NCBI RefSeq assembly: GCF_005954645.2
Contig: NZ_CP040695.2
Span: 3,472,001 to 3,536,000, forward strand
DNA length: 64,000 bases
Reading direction: 5' to 3'
Source: Nocardioides sp. S-1144
GTDB lineage: Bacteria > Actinomycetota > Actinomycetes > Propionibacteriales > Nocardioidaceae
Positions 52,293 through 60,867 of the stretch are shown piece by piece. The notes under the pieces were generated by a model that did not search any database, was not told the DNA's origin, and saw only the letters and a program-made list of their open reading frames with translations. The translations under genes and the position numbers were made by a program. How positions within the stretch are numbered: position 1 is the first letter of the stretch; every line of letters begins with the position of its first letter.

Positions 52293-53246
52293 TCAGGCCC
52301 CGGTCGCCCACGTGACGTCGTCGTCGAAGGACCCCGGCGGCGGCGTCACGCCGTTCTCGCGGCACCAGGCACCGGGCTCGCGCTGGCTGCGACGCGGGAT
52401 CCCGTTCGACGGCTCGAGCTGCGGCGGGATGGGCGGCAGCGGCGGCAGCTCCTGGCCCGACTCGGCGGCGAGCTCGTCGGCGTCCTTCTCCTCCGACATG
52501 CCGATCGGGCCGACCCGCTGGGCGTTGAGGAACTGGCGCACCACCGGCTCCTCGGAGCTGAGCAGCATCTCCCGCGGCCCGAACATCGCCAGGTGGCGGT
52601 GGTAGAGCAGGCCGATGTTGTCGGGCACGGTGCGCGCGGTGTTGATGTCGTGGGTGACGATGAGGAACGTCGCGTCGATCTGGGCGTTGAGGTCGATGAT
52701 CAGCTGGTTGAGGAACGCCGTGCGCACCGGGTCCAGGCCGGAGTCGGGCTCGTCGAAGAGCACGATCTCGGGGTCGAGCACCAGGGCGCGGGCCAGCCCG
52801 GCGCGCTTGCGCATGCCGCCGGAGATCTCGCCGGGCAGCTTGTCCTCGGCCCCGAGCAGGCCGACCAGGTCCATCTTCTCCATCACGACTTCGCGGACCT
52901 CGGACTCCGACTTCCTCGTGTGCTCGCGCAACGGGAAGGCGACGTTGTCGTAGAGGTTCATGGAGCCGAACATCGCCCCGTCCTGGAACAGCACGCCGAA
53001 GAGCTTGCGGATCTCGTAGAGCTCCTTCTCGCGGCAGGAGGCGAGGTCGGTGCCCTCGATGACCACCGCGCCGCTGTCGGGCTTGAGCAGGCCGATGATC
53101 GTCTTGAGCAGGACCGACTTGCCGGTGCCGGACGGGCCGAGCATCACGCTGATCTCGCCGGCGGGGACGGTCAGGGACACGTCGCCCCAGATCATCTGCT
53201 TGCCGAACGACTTCGTGAGGTTCTCGATCCTGATCTCGACACCCAT
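52293..53246 (-). CDS. mkl: Mce transporter ATP-binding protein (Mkl/MceG, MlaF-like)
   Basis: A 317-residue ABC ATPase that powers lipid import by the Mce complex. Walker A GPSGTGKS (residues 37-44), Q-loop FGVLFQDGAMFGSMNLYDN, signature ISGGMRKRAGLARAL, Walker B EIVLFDEPDSGLDP and switch His in LIVTHD. A ~70-residue Pro/Glu-rich C-terminal extension is typical of the actinobacterial MceG type. ATG 53246 follows GGAGGAG. It is the first gene of the mce operon. Confidence 0.95.
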   Translation of the reverse strand: MGVEIRIENLTKSFGKQMIWGDVSLTVPAGEISVMLGPSGTGKSVLLKTIIGLLKPDSGAVVIEGTDLASCREKELYEIRKLFGVLFQDGAMFGSMNLYDNVAFPLREHTRKSESEVREVVMEKMDLVGLLGAEDKLPGEISGGMRKRAGLARALVLDPEIVLFDEPDSGLDPVRTAFLNQLIIDLNAQIDATFLIVTHDINTARTVPDNIGLLYHRHLAMFGPREMLLSSEEPVVRQFLNAQRVGPIGMSEEKDADELAAESGQELPPLPPIPPQLEPSNGIPRRSQREPGAWCRENGVTPPPGSFDDDVTWATGA

Positions 53247-53330
53247 GCGTGCTCCTCCCCTCCTCGGACCCGGCGGCCACGGGGCTGCTACCCGGGGACA
53301 CTCACCGGTAACAACGGTGCGGACGCGGCG

Positions 53331-53364
53331 AGGTTACGCGGGAATGTGCGCGACGTCACGTCGC
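53331..53364 (-). promoter_or_regulatory. mce operon promoter with palindromic operator over the -35
   Basis: On the minus strand GTGACG (53354-53359), 17 bases, then TAACCT (53331-53336). The -35 lies inside a 15-base palindrome, GCGACGT-C-ACGTCGC (53350-53364), where a repressor could block RNA polymerase. A CACCG-N7-CGGTG repeat lies just downstream of the -10 (53302-53318). Confidence 0.5.
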
Positions 53365-53388
53365 ACTCGCGGGGTGGCGAAAAGCAGC

Positions 53389-53421
53389 GAGGCGGCCACC
53401 CCCGGTGGGGGTGACCGCCTC
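53389..53421 (-). terminator. rplJL terminator
   Basis: A 15-base stem with one mismatch (53389-53403 with 53407-53421) and a three-base loop, followed on the minus strand by GCTGCTTTT. It separates rplL from the mce promoter. Confidence 0.8.
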
Positions 53422-53473
53422 ACGGTCGGCAGGTGGTGCTCAGGACCTCGTCCCGCTCACCGACCCGCCCGGG

Positions 53474-53857
53474 TCACTTGAGGGTGACGGTGGCGCCGGC
53501 GGCCTCGAGGGCCTCCTTCGCCTTGTCGGCCGCAGCCTTGTCGACCTTCTCCAGGACCGCCTTGGGGGCGGCCTCGACCAGCTCCTTGGCCTCCTTCAGG
53601 CCGAGCGAGGTGAGGGCGCGCACCTCCTTGATGACGTTGATCTTCTTCTCGCCGGCAGCCTCGAGGACGACGTCGAACTCGTCCTGAGCGGCCTCGGCCT
53701 CGGCCGGGGCAGCGGCGCCGGGCGCAGCGGCCACGGCGACGGGAGCGGCGGCGGTGACGCCGAAGGTCTCCTCGAACTGCTTCACGAACTCGGAGAGCTC
53801 GATGAGGGTCATCTCCTTGAAGGCGTCAAGGAGCTCGTCGGTGCTGAGCTTCGCCAT
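53474..53857 (-). CDS. rplL: 50S ribosomal protein L7/L12
   Basis: A 127-residue stalk protein that recruits translation GTPases. N-terminal dimer helix [20 protein letters not shown], an Ala-rich hinge ([20 protein letters not shown]), and the C-terminal factor-binding domain [20 protein letters not shown]. Length is standard. ATG 53857 follows GGAAGGA. Cotranscribed with rplJ, 78 bases upstream. Confidence 0.98.
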   Translation of the reverse strand: MAKLSTDELLDAFKEMTLIELSEFVKQFEETFGVTAAAPVAVAAAPGAAAPAEAEAAQDEFDVVLEAAGEKKINVIKEVRALTSLGLKEAKELVEAAPKAVLEKVDKAAADKAKEALEAAGATVTLK

Positions 53858-53935
53858 GGTGGCGTTCCTTCCATTCGGTGGCCCCGCCGCGGACGCGGGT
53901 CGGGACCGGGTTTCAGGTGGTGGGTACGCCTGGGA

Positions 53936-54616
53936 TCAGGCGTCGGTGGCCTCGGCGTCGGGAGCAGCGGCCTCGGTCGCCTCCGCGGCGGGAGCGTCGT
54001 CGGACGCCTCCTCCGCGGGGGTCTCCTCGGCAGCGGCCTCCTCGGCCGGGACCTCCTCGGCGGCGGCGGGCGTGCCCGCACCACCTGCGAGGATCGAGGG
54101 GTCCTCCTCGGCCTTGGCCTGCAGCGCACCCGCGAGACGGGCGGCCTGGGCGATCGGCGCGTTGAGGAGGTAGACGGCCTGGGACAGCGAGGCGAGCATG
54201 GCGCCCGCCATCTTGCCCAGGAGCACCTCGCGCGACTCGAGATCGGCCAGCTTGGCGATCTCCTTCGCGTCGAGGATGTTGCCGTCCAGGACTCCACCCT
54301 TGATGACAAGGGCGGGGTTGGCCTTGGCAAAGTCACGCAGACCCTTGGCCGCCTCGACCACGTCGCCGTTGATGAAGGCGATAGCGGTCGGGCCGGTCAG
54401 CAGGTCGTCGAAGCCGGAGATGCCCACCTGGTTGGCGGCAATCTTGGCCAGCGTGTTCTTGACCACGGCATAGCTGGCGTTCTCACCGAGGGAGCGGCGA
54501 AGGTTCTGCAGCTCCTTGACGGTGAGACCGCGGTACTCGGTCAGCACGGCACCGTCGGAGGCGTTGAAGGACTCAACGATCTCCGCGACGGCGGCGTTCC
54601 TGTCTGCCCGCGCCAT
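53936..54616 (-). CDS. rplJ: 50S ribosomal protein L10
   Basis: A 226-residue base of the L7/L12 stalk. [40 protein letters not shown] and [20 protein letters not shown] are family blocks. The C-terminus has an unusually long Ala/Glu/Pro-rich tail after the L12-binding helix, common in high-GC actinobacteria. ATG 54616 follows GGAAGGAG. It is preceded by a structured L10 leader through which the L10-L12 complex would repress its own translation. Confidence 0.97.
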   Translation of the reverse strand: MARADRNAAVAEIVESFNASDGAVLTEYRGLTVKELQNLRRSLGENASYAVVKNTLAKIAANQVGISGFDDLLTGPTAIAFINGDVVEAAKGLRDFAKANPALVIKGGVLDGNILDAKEIAKLADLESREVLLGKMAGAMLASLSQAVYLLNAPIAQAARLAGALQAKAEEDPSILAGGAGTPAAAEEVPAEEAAAEETPAEEASDDAPAAEATEAAAPDAEATDA

Positions 54617-54805
54617 GGGTCTCCTTCCGGACTGGGAGACCGCCCCCGGCACCACCTGGGAACGACGAACGCCCCGAGCGCGGGGCTCAGGGCGTGAGGC
54701 TCCGTGTGGAGCCGGACTCTGAATCCTGCGCGGGCCGTCCGCATCCCTGCGGCACCTTCGGTCGGACTGCATGCACAGCCCGACAACCGGCGGTCTCTGG
54801 TTTCG
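54617..54805 (-). ncRNA. L10 ribosomal protein leader RNA
   Basis: The ~190-nt leader of rplJ folds with a long-range nine-base stem, GAGACCGCC (54789-54797) with GGCGGTCTC (54636-54644), enclosing hairpins CCGCA/TGCGG, GGCTCC/GGAGCC and CCCCG/CGGGG. Position and closing stem match the actinobacterial L10 leader, where L10(L12)4 binds to repress rplJL. A TAGAGT -10 box lies at 54812-54817. Confidence 0.65.
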
Positions 54806-54811
54806 GGTGGA

Positions 54812-54817
54812 ACTCTA
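54812..54817 (-). promoter_or_regulatory. putative -10 box of rplJL promoter
   Basis: TAGAGT on the minus strand, about seven bases before the inferred 5' end of the L10 leader. No clear -35 element. Confidence 0.35.
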
Positions 54818-54863
54818 CGGGCGGCTGGGCCGACGGGCCAAATCCGTGGGGCCCGGCCCCGCC

Positions 54864-54928
54864 GGGATTTCCCCGGTCGACCGGGGAAGTCTGAACTTGT
54901 CGGCCAAAACCCAGGCCCCCCAGTTCAG
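54864..54928 (+). repeat. MITE-like element, copy 2 (one palindrome arm)
   Basis: Contains TTCCCCGGTCGACCGGGGAA, then CTGAACT, a 24-base core TGTCGGCC-N8-GGCCCCCC, and AGTTCAG. The core is in the opposite orientation to copy 1, and the second palindrome arm is missing. It lies between rplJ and rplA, upstream of the rplJ promoter. Confidence 0.85.
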
Positions 54929-55030
54929 GTTTTGCCCGCCCAGTGGGTCGGATGGGTCGACCACGCCGACGTGACGGACGTGCCGCTGTTGATCCAAGCT
55001 GCCGCTCCGGGGCCGGCCCCGCCCGGCCGG

Positions 55031-55100
55031 GGTTTCCCCGGCCGACCGGGGAAATCTGAACTTGTCGGCCGACACCCCGGCCCCCCAGTTCAGACTTCGG
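55031..55100 (+). repeat. MITE-like element, copy 3 (degenerate right arm)
   Basis: TTTCCCCGGCCGACCGGGGA, CTGAACT, core TGTCGGCC-GACACCCC-GGCCCCCC and AGTTCAG, followed by an eroded second palindrome (CTTCGGCCGACCGGTG). Same orientation as copy 2, about 100 bases away. Confidence 0.85.
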
Positions 55101-55167
55101 CCGACCGGTGTGACCGGTGGGTCGCGTGGGTCGTGGCGTGCACCCAGGAGGCGGCGGGCGCCCGCAA

Positions 55168-55208
55168 CGACACCGGCCCGCCCAGCAGAGCTGGACGGGC
55201 CGGTGTCG
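55168..55208 (-). terminator. rplKA terminator
   Basis: CGACACCGGCCCG (55168-55180) and CGGGCCGGTGTCG (55196-55208) pair exactly; an inner CCAG/CTGG and a five-base loop complete an 18-base hairpin with one mismatch. It follows the rplA stop by 14 bases. Confidence 0.75.
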
Positions 55209-55222
55209 GGAGGGACGGAGGC

Positions 55223-55939
55223 TCAGGCCTCGTCGTCCTCGCCCGCGACGTTGCGGGTGCGGTTCGGGTCGACCTGGATGCCGGGGCCCATCGTCGTGGA
55301 GACGGTGACCTTCTTCAGGTAGCGGCCCTTGGAGCTGGCCGGCTTGAGCCGCAGCACCTCCTCGAGGGCGGCGGCGTAGTTCTCGGCCAGCGCGGCCTCG
55401 GTGAACGACGCCTTGCCGATGATGAAGTGCAGGTTGGCGTGGCGGTCGACGCGGAACTCGATCTTGCCGCCCTTGATGTCCGTCACGGCTTTCGCCGGGT
55501 CGGGCGTCACGGTGCCGGTCTTCGGGTTCGGCATGAGGCCGCGGGGCCCGAGCACGCGGCCGAGGCGGCCGACCTTGCCCATCATGTCGGGGGTCGCGAC
55601 GACGGCGTCGAACTCGAGCCAGCCACCGCTGACCTTGTCGATCAGCTCGTCGCTGCCGACGATGTCGGCGCCGGCCTCGCGGGCGGCCTCGGCCTTGTCG
55701 CCGTTGGCGAAGACCAGGACGCGGGCGGTCTTGCCGGTCCCGTGGGGCAGGTTGACGGTGCCGCGCACCATCTGGTCGGCCTTGCGGGGGTCGACGCCGA
55801 GTCGCATGACGACGTCGAGGGTCTCGTCGAACTTCTTCTTCGAGGTGCTCTTGGCGATCTTGATCGCGGCCAGCGGGGCGTGGAGCTCGTCCTTGTCGAA
55901 CGTGTCCGCCGCCGCGCGGTAGGTCTTGCTGCGCTGCAT
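55223..55939 (-). CDS. rplA: 50S ribosomal protein L1
   Basis: A 238-residue ribosomal protein that forms the L1 stalk and helps release deacylated t[43 protein letters not shown], the [20 protein letters not shown] signature and [16 protein letters not shown] are present. ATG 55939 is chosen over a TTG nine bases upstream because it gives the family start. It follows rplK in the same operon. Confidence 0.97.
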   Translation of the reverse strand: MQRSKTYRAAADTFDKDELHAPLAAIKIAKSTSKKKFDETLDVVMRLGVDPRKADQMVRGTVNLPHGTGKTARVLVFANGDKAEAAREAGADIVGSDELIDKVSGGWLEFDAVVATPDMMGKVGRLGRVLGPRGLMPNPKTGTVTPDPAKAVTDIKGGKIEFRVDRHANLHFIIGKASFTEAALAENYAAALEEVLRLKPASSKGRYLKKVTVSTTMGPGIQVDPNRTRNVAGEDDEA

Positions 55940-56030
55940 GGGTCTCAATCCTCTACGTGGTGACGCCGTCGCGACGGCGTCGGGAAGGTTGTGGTCGAAA
56001 GTGGGCCAGCACGGGCCCTGCCACGGGGTG

Positions 56031-56459
56031 CTACTCGGTGGTGACGCCCATCGACCGGGCGGTGCCCTCCACGATCTTCATCGCGGCGTCGATGTCGTTG
56101 GCGTTCAGGTCGGGGAGCTTGGTCGTCGCGATCTCGCGCACCTGGTCCTTGGTCAGCTTGCCGACCTTCTCCTTGTGCGGGACGCCGGAGCCCTTCTGCA
56201 GCCCGGCGGCCTTCTTGATCAGCTCGGCGGCCGGCGGCGTCTTCGTGATGAAGGTGAACGACCGGTCCTCGTAGATGGTGATCTCGACGGGGATGACGTT
56301 GCCGCGCATGGACTCGGTCTGGGCGTTGTAGGCCTTGCAGAAGTCCATGATGTTGACGCCGTGCGGACCGAGGGCGGTACCGACGGGCGGGGCGGGCGTC
56401 GCTGCGCCGGCCTGGAGCTGCACCTTGACGAGCGCAGCGATCTTCTTCTTCGGAGGCAT
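56031..56459 (-). CDS. rplK: 50S ribosomal protein L11
   Basis: A 142-residue ribosomal protein of the GTPase-associated centre. [40 protein letters not shown] and the C-terminal [24 protein letters not shown] helix (here [18 protein letters not shown]) are typical. The conserved prolines of the N-terminal domain, the thiopeptide-binding site with 23S rRNA, are kept. ATG 56459 follows AGGAAG. Confidence 0.98.
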   Translation of the reverse strand: MPPKKKIAALVKVQLQAGAATPAPPVGTALGPHGVNIMDFCKAYNAQTESMRGNVIPVEITIYEDRSFTFITKTPPAAELIKKAAGLQKGSGVPHKEKVGKLTKDQVREIATTKLPDLNANDIDAAMKIVEGTARSMGVTTE

Positions 56460-56575
56460 GTTCTCTTCCTGTTCTCTGTGGTCATGACGAGGGCGACGCG
56501 CCCCCTGCCACGGGTGTTGCTCTACCTATGGTGCTGCGTCGCCGGCCGCGAGGGAAATCGCGACCCGGCGGAGCC

Positions 56576-57508
56576 TCAGCCCTTCTCGATCTGGCTGAAG
56601 CTGAGCTCGACCGGGGTCTCCCGGCCGAAGATCTCCACGAGGGCCTTGACCCGCTGCGACTCGGCGTTGATCTCGGTGATCGTGGCGTGCAGCGTGGCGA
56701 ACGGGCCGTCGACGACCTGGACGGAGTCGCCGAGGTCGAAGTCGACGACCTCGATGGCCTTCTTGGCCGTCGAGGCGGAACCGGAGCCGGAGGTGGAGGT
56801 GCCGGCCGCGGCGGCGGCGATCTCGGCGGCGGCCACGACGGCCGGCGCGAGCATGTTCTCGACCTCGTCCATGCTCAGCGGCACCGGCTGGTGGCTGTTG
56901 CCGACGAATCCGGTGACCGAGGGCGTGTGGCGCACCGCCGACCACGACTCGTCGGTGAGGTCCATGCGGACCAGGACGTAGCCGGGCAGCGCGGGCTTCT
57001 TGCGGGTGCGGCGCTGGCCGTTCTTGATCTCGACGATGTCCTCGATGGGGACCACGATCTCGTGGATGTAGTCCTCCATGTTGAGCGAGACGATCCGGTT
57101 CTCCAGGTTCGACTTCACCCGGTTCTCCATGCCGGAGTAGGTGTGGACCACGTACCAGTCGCCCGGCTTGGCCCACAGCTCGCGACGGAACGCCTCGAGC
57201 GGGTCCTCGTCCTCGGCGGGGACGTCGTCCTCGGCGTCCTCGGCGGCGGCCTCGTCGGCGTCGAGGGTCTCCTCGACGAGCTCGGCGGCGGCCTCGTCGG
57301 CGACCTGCCCCTCGGCCTCGACCAGGTCGGCGAGCGCCTCGTCGGTCGGCTCCTCGGCGTCGAGGTCGTCGTCGATCTCGGCGACGGCCGGCGCCGTGCC
57401 CTCCGCAGCACCCTCGGTGGCCTCGAGGACGTCGTCCTCGACCACGGGGTCGGTCACCTCGGCGTCGGGGTTGTCGATCGCTTCGGTCTCGTTGTACTGC
57501 TCAGACAC
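56576..57508 (-). CDS. nusG: transcription termination/antitermination factor NusG
   Basis: A 310-residue elongation factor. About 115 acidic residues precede the NGN domain ([36 protein letters not shown]), which binds RNA polymerase. An Ala/Ser-rich insert ([19 protein letters not shown]) separates it from the KOW domain ([17 protein letters not shown]), which contacts Rho or S10. GTG 57508 is preferred over ATG 57520 because GGAG lies six bases upstream. It follows secE in the usual secE-nusG order. Confidence 0.96.
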   Translation of the reverse strand: MSEQYNETEAIDNPDAEVTDPVVEDDVLEATEGAAEGTAPAVAEIDDDLDAEEPTDEALADLVEAEGQVADEAAAELVEETLDADEAAAEDAEDDVPAEDEDPLEAFRRELWAKPGDWYVVHTYSGMENRVKSNLENRIVSLNMEDYIHEIVVPIEDIVEIKNGQRRTRKKPALPGYVLVRMDLTDESWSAVRHTPSVTGFVGNSHQPVPLSMDEVENMLAPAVVAAAEIAAAAAGTSTSGSGSASTAKKAIEVVDFDLGDSVQVVDGPFATLHATITEINAESQRVKALVEIFGRETPVELSFSQIEKG

Positions 57509-57572
57509 GCGTTGCTCCATCAATTGCTGTTCAGGGGGGCCTCTGCGTCACGACGGCGGCGCCGCCGCGACG

Positions 57573-57818
57573 TCAGCCGGCGAAGATCGCGAAGGCGAGC
57601 TTGCCGAAGCCCAGGTCGAGCGCCGAGACGATCGCCATCATGACGATCACGAAGACCATGACCACGAAGAAGTAGGTGACCAGCTGCTCTTGCGTCGGGT
57701 AGACGACCTTGCGCAGCTCGGCGACCACCTGGCGGTAGAACGTCGGGATGCTCGTGCGCTTGCGCTCGTCGCCGGGCCTGTCGTCCCGGGAACCGCGGAC
57801 CGCGCTGCTGTCCGACAC
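57573..57818 (-). CDS. secE: preprotein translocase subunit SecE
   Basis: An 81-residue SecYEG subunit: charged N-terminus, amphipathic helix TFYRQVVAELRKVVYPTQEQ (the conserved ELRKVxxP block) and one transmembrane helix YFFVVMVFVIVMMAIVSALD. GTG 57818 follows GAGGTGA at good spacing; upstream in-frame sequence would run into the tRNA gene. Located between tRNA-Trp and nusG as in other actinobacteria. Confidence 0.95.
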   Translation of the reverse strand: MSDSSAVRGSRDDRPGDERKRTSIPTFYRQVVAELRKVVYPTQEQLVTYFFVVMVFVIVMMAIVSALDLGFGKLAFAIFAG

Positions 57819-57890
57819 GCCACTCACCTCTCGCCGTACCTCGTGGAGCTTCCGATTGTCTCGAAGCTGTGTTGCCGTACTGATGTGTTG

Positions 57891-57963
57891 CAGGGCACGA
57901 GGGACTTGAACCCCCAACCTTCGGTTTTGGAGACCGATGCTCTGCCAGTTGAGCTAGTGCCCT
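57891..57963 (-). tRNA. trpT: tRNA-Trp (CCA)
   Basis: A 73-base cloverleaf: acceptor AGGGCAC/GTGCCCT, D-arm AGCTCAACTGGCAGAGC, anticodon arm TCGGT-CTCCAAA-ACCGA with anticodon CCA, and T-arm GGGGGTTCAAGTCCCTC, discriminator G. The 3' CCA is not encoded. It lies 72 bases before secE, the classical actinobacterial position. Confidence 0.97.
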
Positions 57964-58036
57964 CCGTCGATCCCTCCGCCACGAACGCACCCGGTCTCGG
58001 GCACGGCGCAGCATGCGGGGGAATCCACCGTCGGGG

Positions 58037-58042
58037 AGTCTA
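58037..58042 (-). promoter_or_regulatory. putative -10 box upstream of tRNA-Trp
   Basis: TAGACT on the minus strand, 74 bases before the tRNA 5' end; TTGGAC about 19 bases upstream could be the -35. Likely promoter for tRNA-Trp, secE and nusG. Confidence 0.35.
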
Positions 58043-58134
58043 CGGCCCCGGGGCCAGCGGCGTCCAAACAACCCCCGCACCGACCCCCGCACCGACCCCT
58101 GGCGCGCCCCTGTCCGCGCCCGCGCGGGGTCGGC

Positions 58135-59553
58135 TCAGCCGGCGCCCGGGCGGCCCCGCCCGACGCCCTCGGGCCGGGTGCGGGCGCCGAAGGAGTACTC
58201 CAGCAGGAACAGCACGACGCCCAGCGCCAGGAGCCCCGCGACCCACAGCAGCGATCCGGGGTCGTCGATGACGACGTAGGCCAGCAGCACGGCGTTGCCG
58301 AGCAGGCCGAGCAGCAGCAGGGCCGTCGGGGCGTGGTAGTTCTCCTCGGTCTCGGCCTCCCCGCGCAGCTTGAACGCGGCGACGATCACCAGGGAGTAGA
58401 TGAAGAGGGTGAAGACCACCGTCACGGTGGCGAGCCGGTCGACGACGTCGATGCCGGCGCCGGACTCGTTGAGCGCCCAGCCGACCAGCAGCAGCGCGCA
58501 GACCACGGCACCGGCGAAGAGCAGCGCCACGACCGGGCTGCGGCGCTGGTCGTGGGTCTTGGCGAAGACGCCGGGGACGACGTCCTCGCGGGCCATGCCG
58601 TAGAGGATGCGGGACTGGGTGACGACCGAGACGAGGGTGGTGTTGGTGATCGCGGTCATCGCGATGATCGCGAAGACGATGCTGAGGACGCCGACCGAGA
58701 TGGGCAGCACCCCGGACTCGACGACGTCGAGCAGCGGGGCGTCGGAGGAGGCCAGCTCCTTCGCGTCGACCACCAGCGAGGCCGACATCGCGACCAGCAC
58801 GTAGATCACGCCGGCCGCCATCATGCCGCCGACCAGGGCCCGCGGGAAGTGCTTGGCCGGGTCGACGACCTCCTCGGCGATGTTGGCGGCGTTCTCGAAG
58901 CCGGTCATCGCGAAGAAGGCGAGCGCCACCCCGGCGACGATCGCGAAGATCTCGTTGCCCTGGGTGGAGAAGTCGGTCAGGGTGCCGAGGTCGGAGTCGC
59001 CCTCGGCGGTGTGCACCACCGCGATGAGCAGCACGACGACCAGGCCGGTGACCTCCACGATCGTCATCACCAGGTTGGCCACGACCGACTCGGTGATGCC
59101 GAGGTAGTTCACGATCGTCAGCAGCACGATCAGACCGAGCGAGACCAGGATGGCCGGCGGCAGGGACCACACGGTGTCGAAGTAGGCCGCGAACCCGGTG
59201 GCCAGCGAGCCCGAGGCCGCGAAGCAGGCCGAGAGCATGCTGACGGTGACCAGGAAGGTCAGGACGCGGTTCTTGAAGGCCTTGTTGACGAACAGCGCCG
59301 CGCCCGCGGCCTGGGGGAACTTCGTGACCAGCTCGGCGTAGGCGGCGCCGGTGATGGTCGCGATCGAGACGCCGATGAGGAACGCGACCCAGAAGGCGCC
59401 GCCGACCTCGCCGGCGACGGCGCCGATGAGGACGTAGATGCCCGAGCCGAGCACGTCGCCGAGGACGTAGAAGAAGAGCAGCCGGCCGGTGATCGTCCGC
59501 TTGAGCCCGGACTCCTCGCGGTCGACCCCCTCCGGGGACTGGGTGTCGGTCAC
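58135..59553 (-). CDS. APC family amino acid permease
   Basis: A 472-residue permease with about 12 hydrophobic helices. [20 protein letters not shown] in helix 1 carries the GSGI substrate loop, and [20 protein letters not shown] in helix 6 the matching unwound segment. The family moves amino acids or polyamines with protons or by exchange; specificity is unknown. GTG 59553 follows GAGGAAG. The frame upstream of it is antisense to aspC and is not part of the gene. Confidence 0.9.
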   Translation of the reverse strand: MTDTQSPEGVDREESGLKRTITGRLLFFYVLGDVLGSGIYVLIGAVAGEVGGAFWVAFLIGVSIATITGAAYAELVTKFPQAAGAALFVNKAFKNRVLTFLVTVSMLSACFAASGSLATGFAAYFDTVWSLPPAILVSLGLIVLLTIVNYLGITESVVANLVMTIVEVTGLVVVLLIAVVHTAEGDSDLGTLTDFSTQGNEIFAIVAGVALAFFAMTGFENAANIAEEVVDPAKHFPRALVGGMMAAGVIYVLVAMSASLVVDAKELASSDAPLLDVVESGVLPISVGVLSIVFAIIAMTAITNTTLVSVVTQSRILYGMAREDVVPGVFAKTHDQRRSPVVALLFAGAVVCALLLVGWALNESGAGIDVVDRLATVTVVFTLFIYSLVIVAAFKLRGEAETEENYHAPTALLLLGLLGNAVLLAYVVIDDPGSLLWVAGLLALGVVLFLLEYSFGARTRPEGVGRGRPGAG

Positions 59554-59646
59554 GGTGACCCGCTTCCTCTCCGAGGACCCGCCGTCCCGACGGGCCTGGT
59601 GGTCCTTCGGCCCGAGATGGGTCGGAGGTGTGGAACGTCTCGCCCC

Positions 59647-59652
59647 TACGAT
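59647..59652 (+). promoter_or_regulatory. -10 box of leaderless promoter (aminotransferase gene)
   Basis: TACGAT ends six bases before ATG 59659. Confidence 0.5.
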
Positions 59653-59658
59653 GGGCCC

Positions 59659-60867
59659 ATGACCAGCAGCCCCCGCGACAGACGAGTCTCCCAGCGCATC
59701 GGCGCCATCGCCGAGTCGGCCACGCTCAAGGTCGACGCCAAGGCGAAGGCCCTCAAGGCCGAGGGACGTCCGGTCATCGGCTTCGGTGCCGGCGAGCCCG
59801 ACTTCCCCACCCCCGACTACATCGTCGAGGCTGCCGTCGAAGCCTGCCGCGACCCCCGGAACCACCGGTACACCCCTGCTGGTGGGCTGCCGGAGCTGAA
59901 GAAGGCGATCGCCGAGAAGACGCTGCGCGACAGCGGCCTCGTGGTCGACCCGGCGCAGGTGCTGGTCACCAACGGCGGCAAGCAGGCGATCTACGCGGCG
60001 TTCGCCGCGATGCTCGACCCCGACGACGAGGTCATCGTGCCGGCGCCGTACTGGACGACCTACCCCGAGGCGATCGCGCTCGCCGGCGGCGTCCCGGTCG
60101 AGGTGCTGGCCGACGAGACCCAGGACTACAAGGTCACCGTCGAGCAGCTCGAGGCCGCCCGCACCGACAGGACCAAGGTGCTGCTGTTCGTCTCGCCGTC
60201 GAACCCGACCGGCGCCATCTACTCCGCCGAGGAGATCCGGGCGATCGGGCGCTGGGTCGAGGACCACGACCTGTGGGTGCTCACCGACGAGATCTACGAG
60301 CACCTCGTCTACGACGACGCCGAGACCGGGTCGATGCCGGCGCTGTGCCCGTTCCTCCAGGACAACTGCGTCATCGTCAACGGCGTCGCCAAGACCTACG
60401 CGATGACCGGCTGGCGGGTCGGCTGGATGATCGGCCCGAAGGACCTCGTCAAGGCCGCGACCAACCTCCAGTCGCACGCCACCTCCAACGTCGCGAACGT
60501 CGCCCAGCGCGCCGCCATCGCCGCGGTCGAGGGCGACCTCACCGCGGTCGAGGAGATGAAGACCGCCTTCGACCGGCGTCGCAAGACCATCGTGTCGATG
60601 CTCAACGAGATCGACGGCGTCCTGTGCCCGATGCCCGGCGGCGCGTTCTACGCCTACCCGTCGGTCAAGGGCCTGCTGGGCAAGGACTACGACGGCGTCC
60701 GGATCGACACCTCCGCCGAGCTCGCCGAGTACTTCCTCGACAAGGCCGAGGTCGCCGCCGTCCCCGGTGAGGCCTTCGGCTCCCCCGGCTACCTCCGGTT
60801 CTCCTACGCCCTCGGTGACGACGACATCGTCGAGGGCATCTCGAGGCTGCAGAAGCTGCTCGCTTGA
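59659..60867 (+). CDS. aspC: pyridoxal phosphate-dependent aspartate aminotransferase
   Basis: A 402-residue class I aminotransferase that interconverts aspartate/2-oxoglutarate and oxaloacetate/glutamate. [54 protein letters not shown] and the PLP-lysine block [17 protein letters not shown] are present, ending with the substrate Arg in [12 protein letters not shown]. This is the Ib (thermophile/actinobacterial) subgroup. Leaderless ATG. It overlaps the deaminase start as TTGA. Confidence 0.94.
   Translation: MTSSPRDRRVSQRIGAIAESATLKVDAKAKALKAEGRPVIGFGAGEPDFPTPDYIVEAAVEACRDPRNHRYTPAGGLPELKKAIAEKTLRDSGLVVDPAQVLVTNGGKQAIYAAFAAMLDPDDEVIVPAPYWTTYPEAIALAGGVPVEVLADETQDYKVTVEQLEAARTDRTKVLLFVSPSNPTGAIYSAEEIRAIGRWVEDHDLWVLTDEIYEHLVYDDAETGSMPALCPFLQDNCVIVNGVAKTYAMTGWRVGWMIGPKDLVKAATNLQSHATSNVANVAQRAAIAAVEGDLTAVEEMKTAFDRRRKTIVSMLNEIDGVLCPMPGGAFYAYPSVKGLLGKDYDGVRIDTSAELAEYFLDKAEVAAVPGEAFGSPGYLRFSYALGDDDIVEGISRLQKLLA

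Noticed and set aside
58072..58100. 12-bp tandem CCCCCGCACCGA-like repeat near the permease 3' end
   Set aside because: Only two copies of a simple C-rich sequence; no stem, promoter or coding relation that would make it informative.
58135..60477. Permease frame extended to 780 codons
   Set aside because: The extra N-terminus is antisense to the aminotransferase gene; GTG 59553 has a ribosome-binding site and gives the normal permease length.
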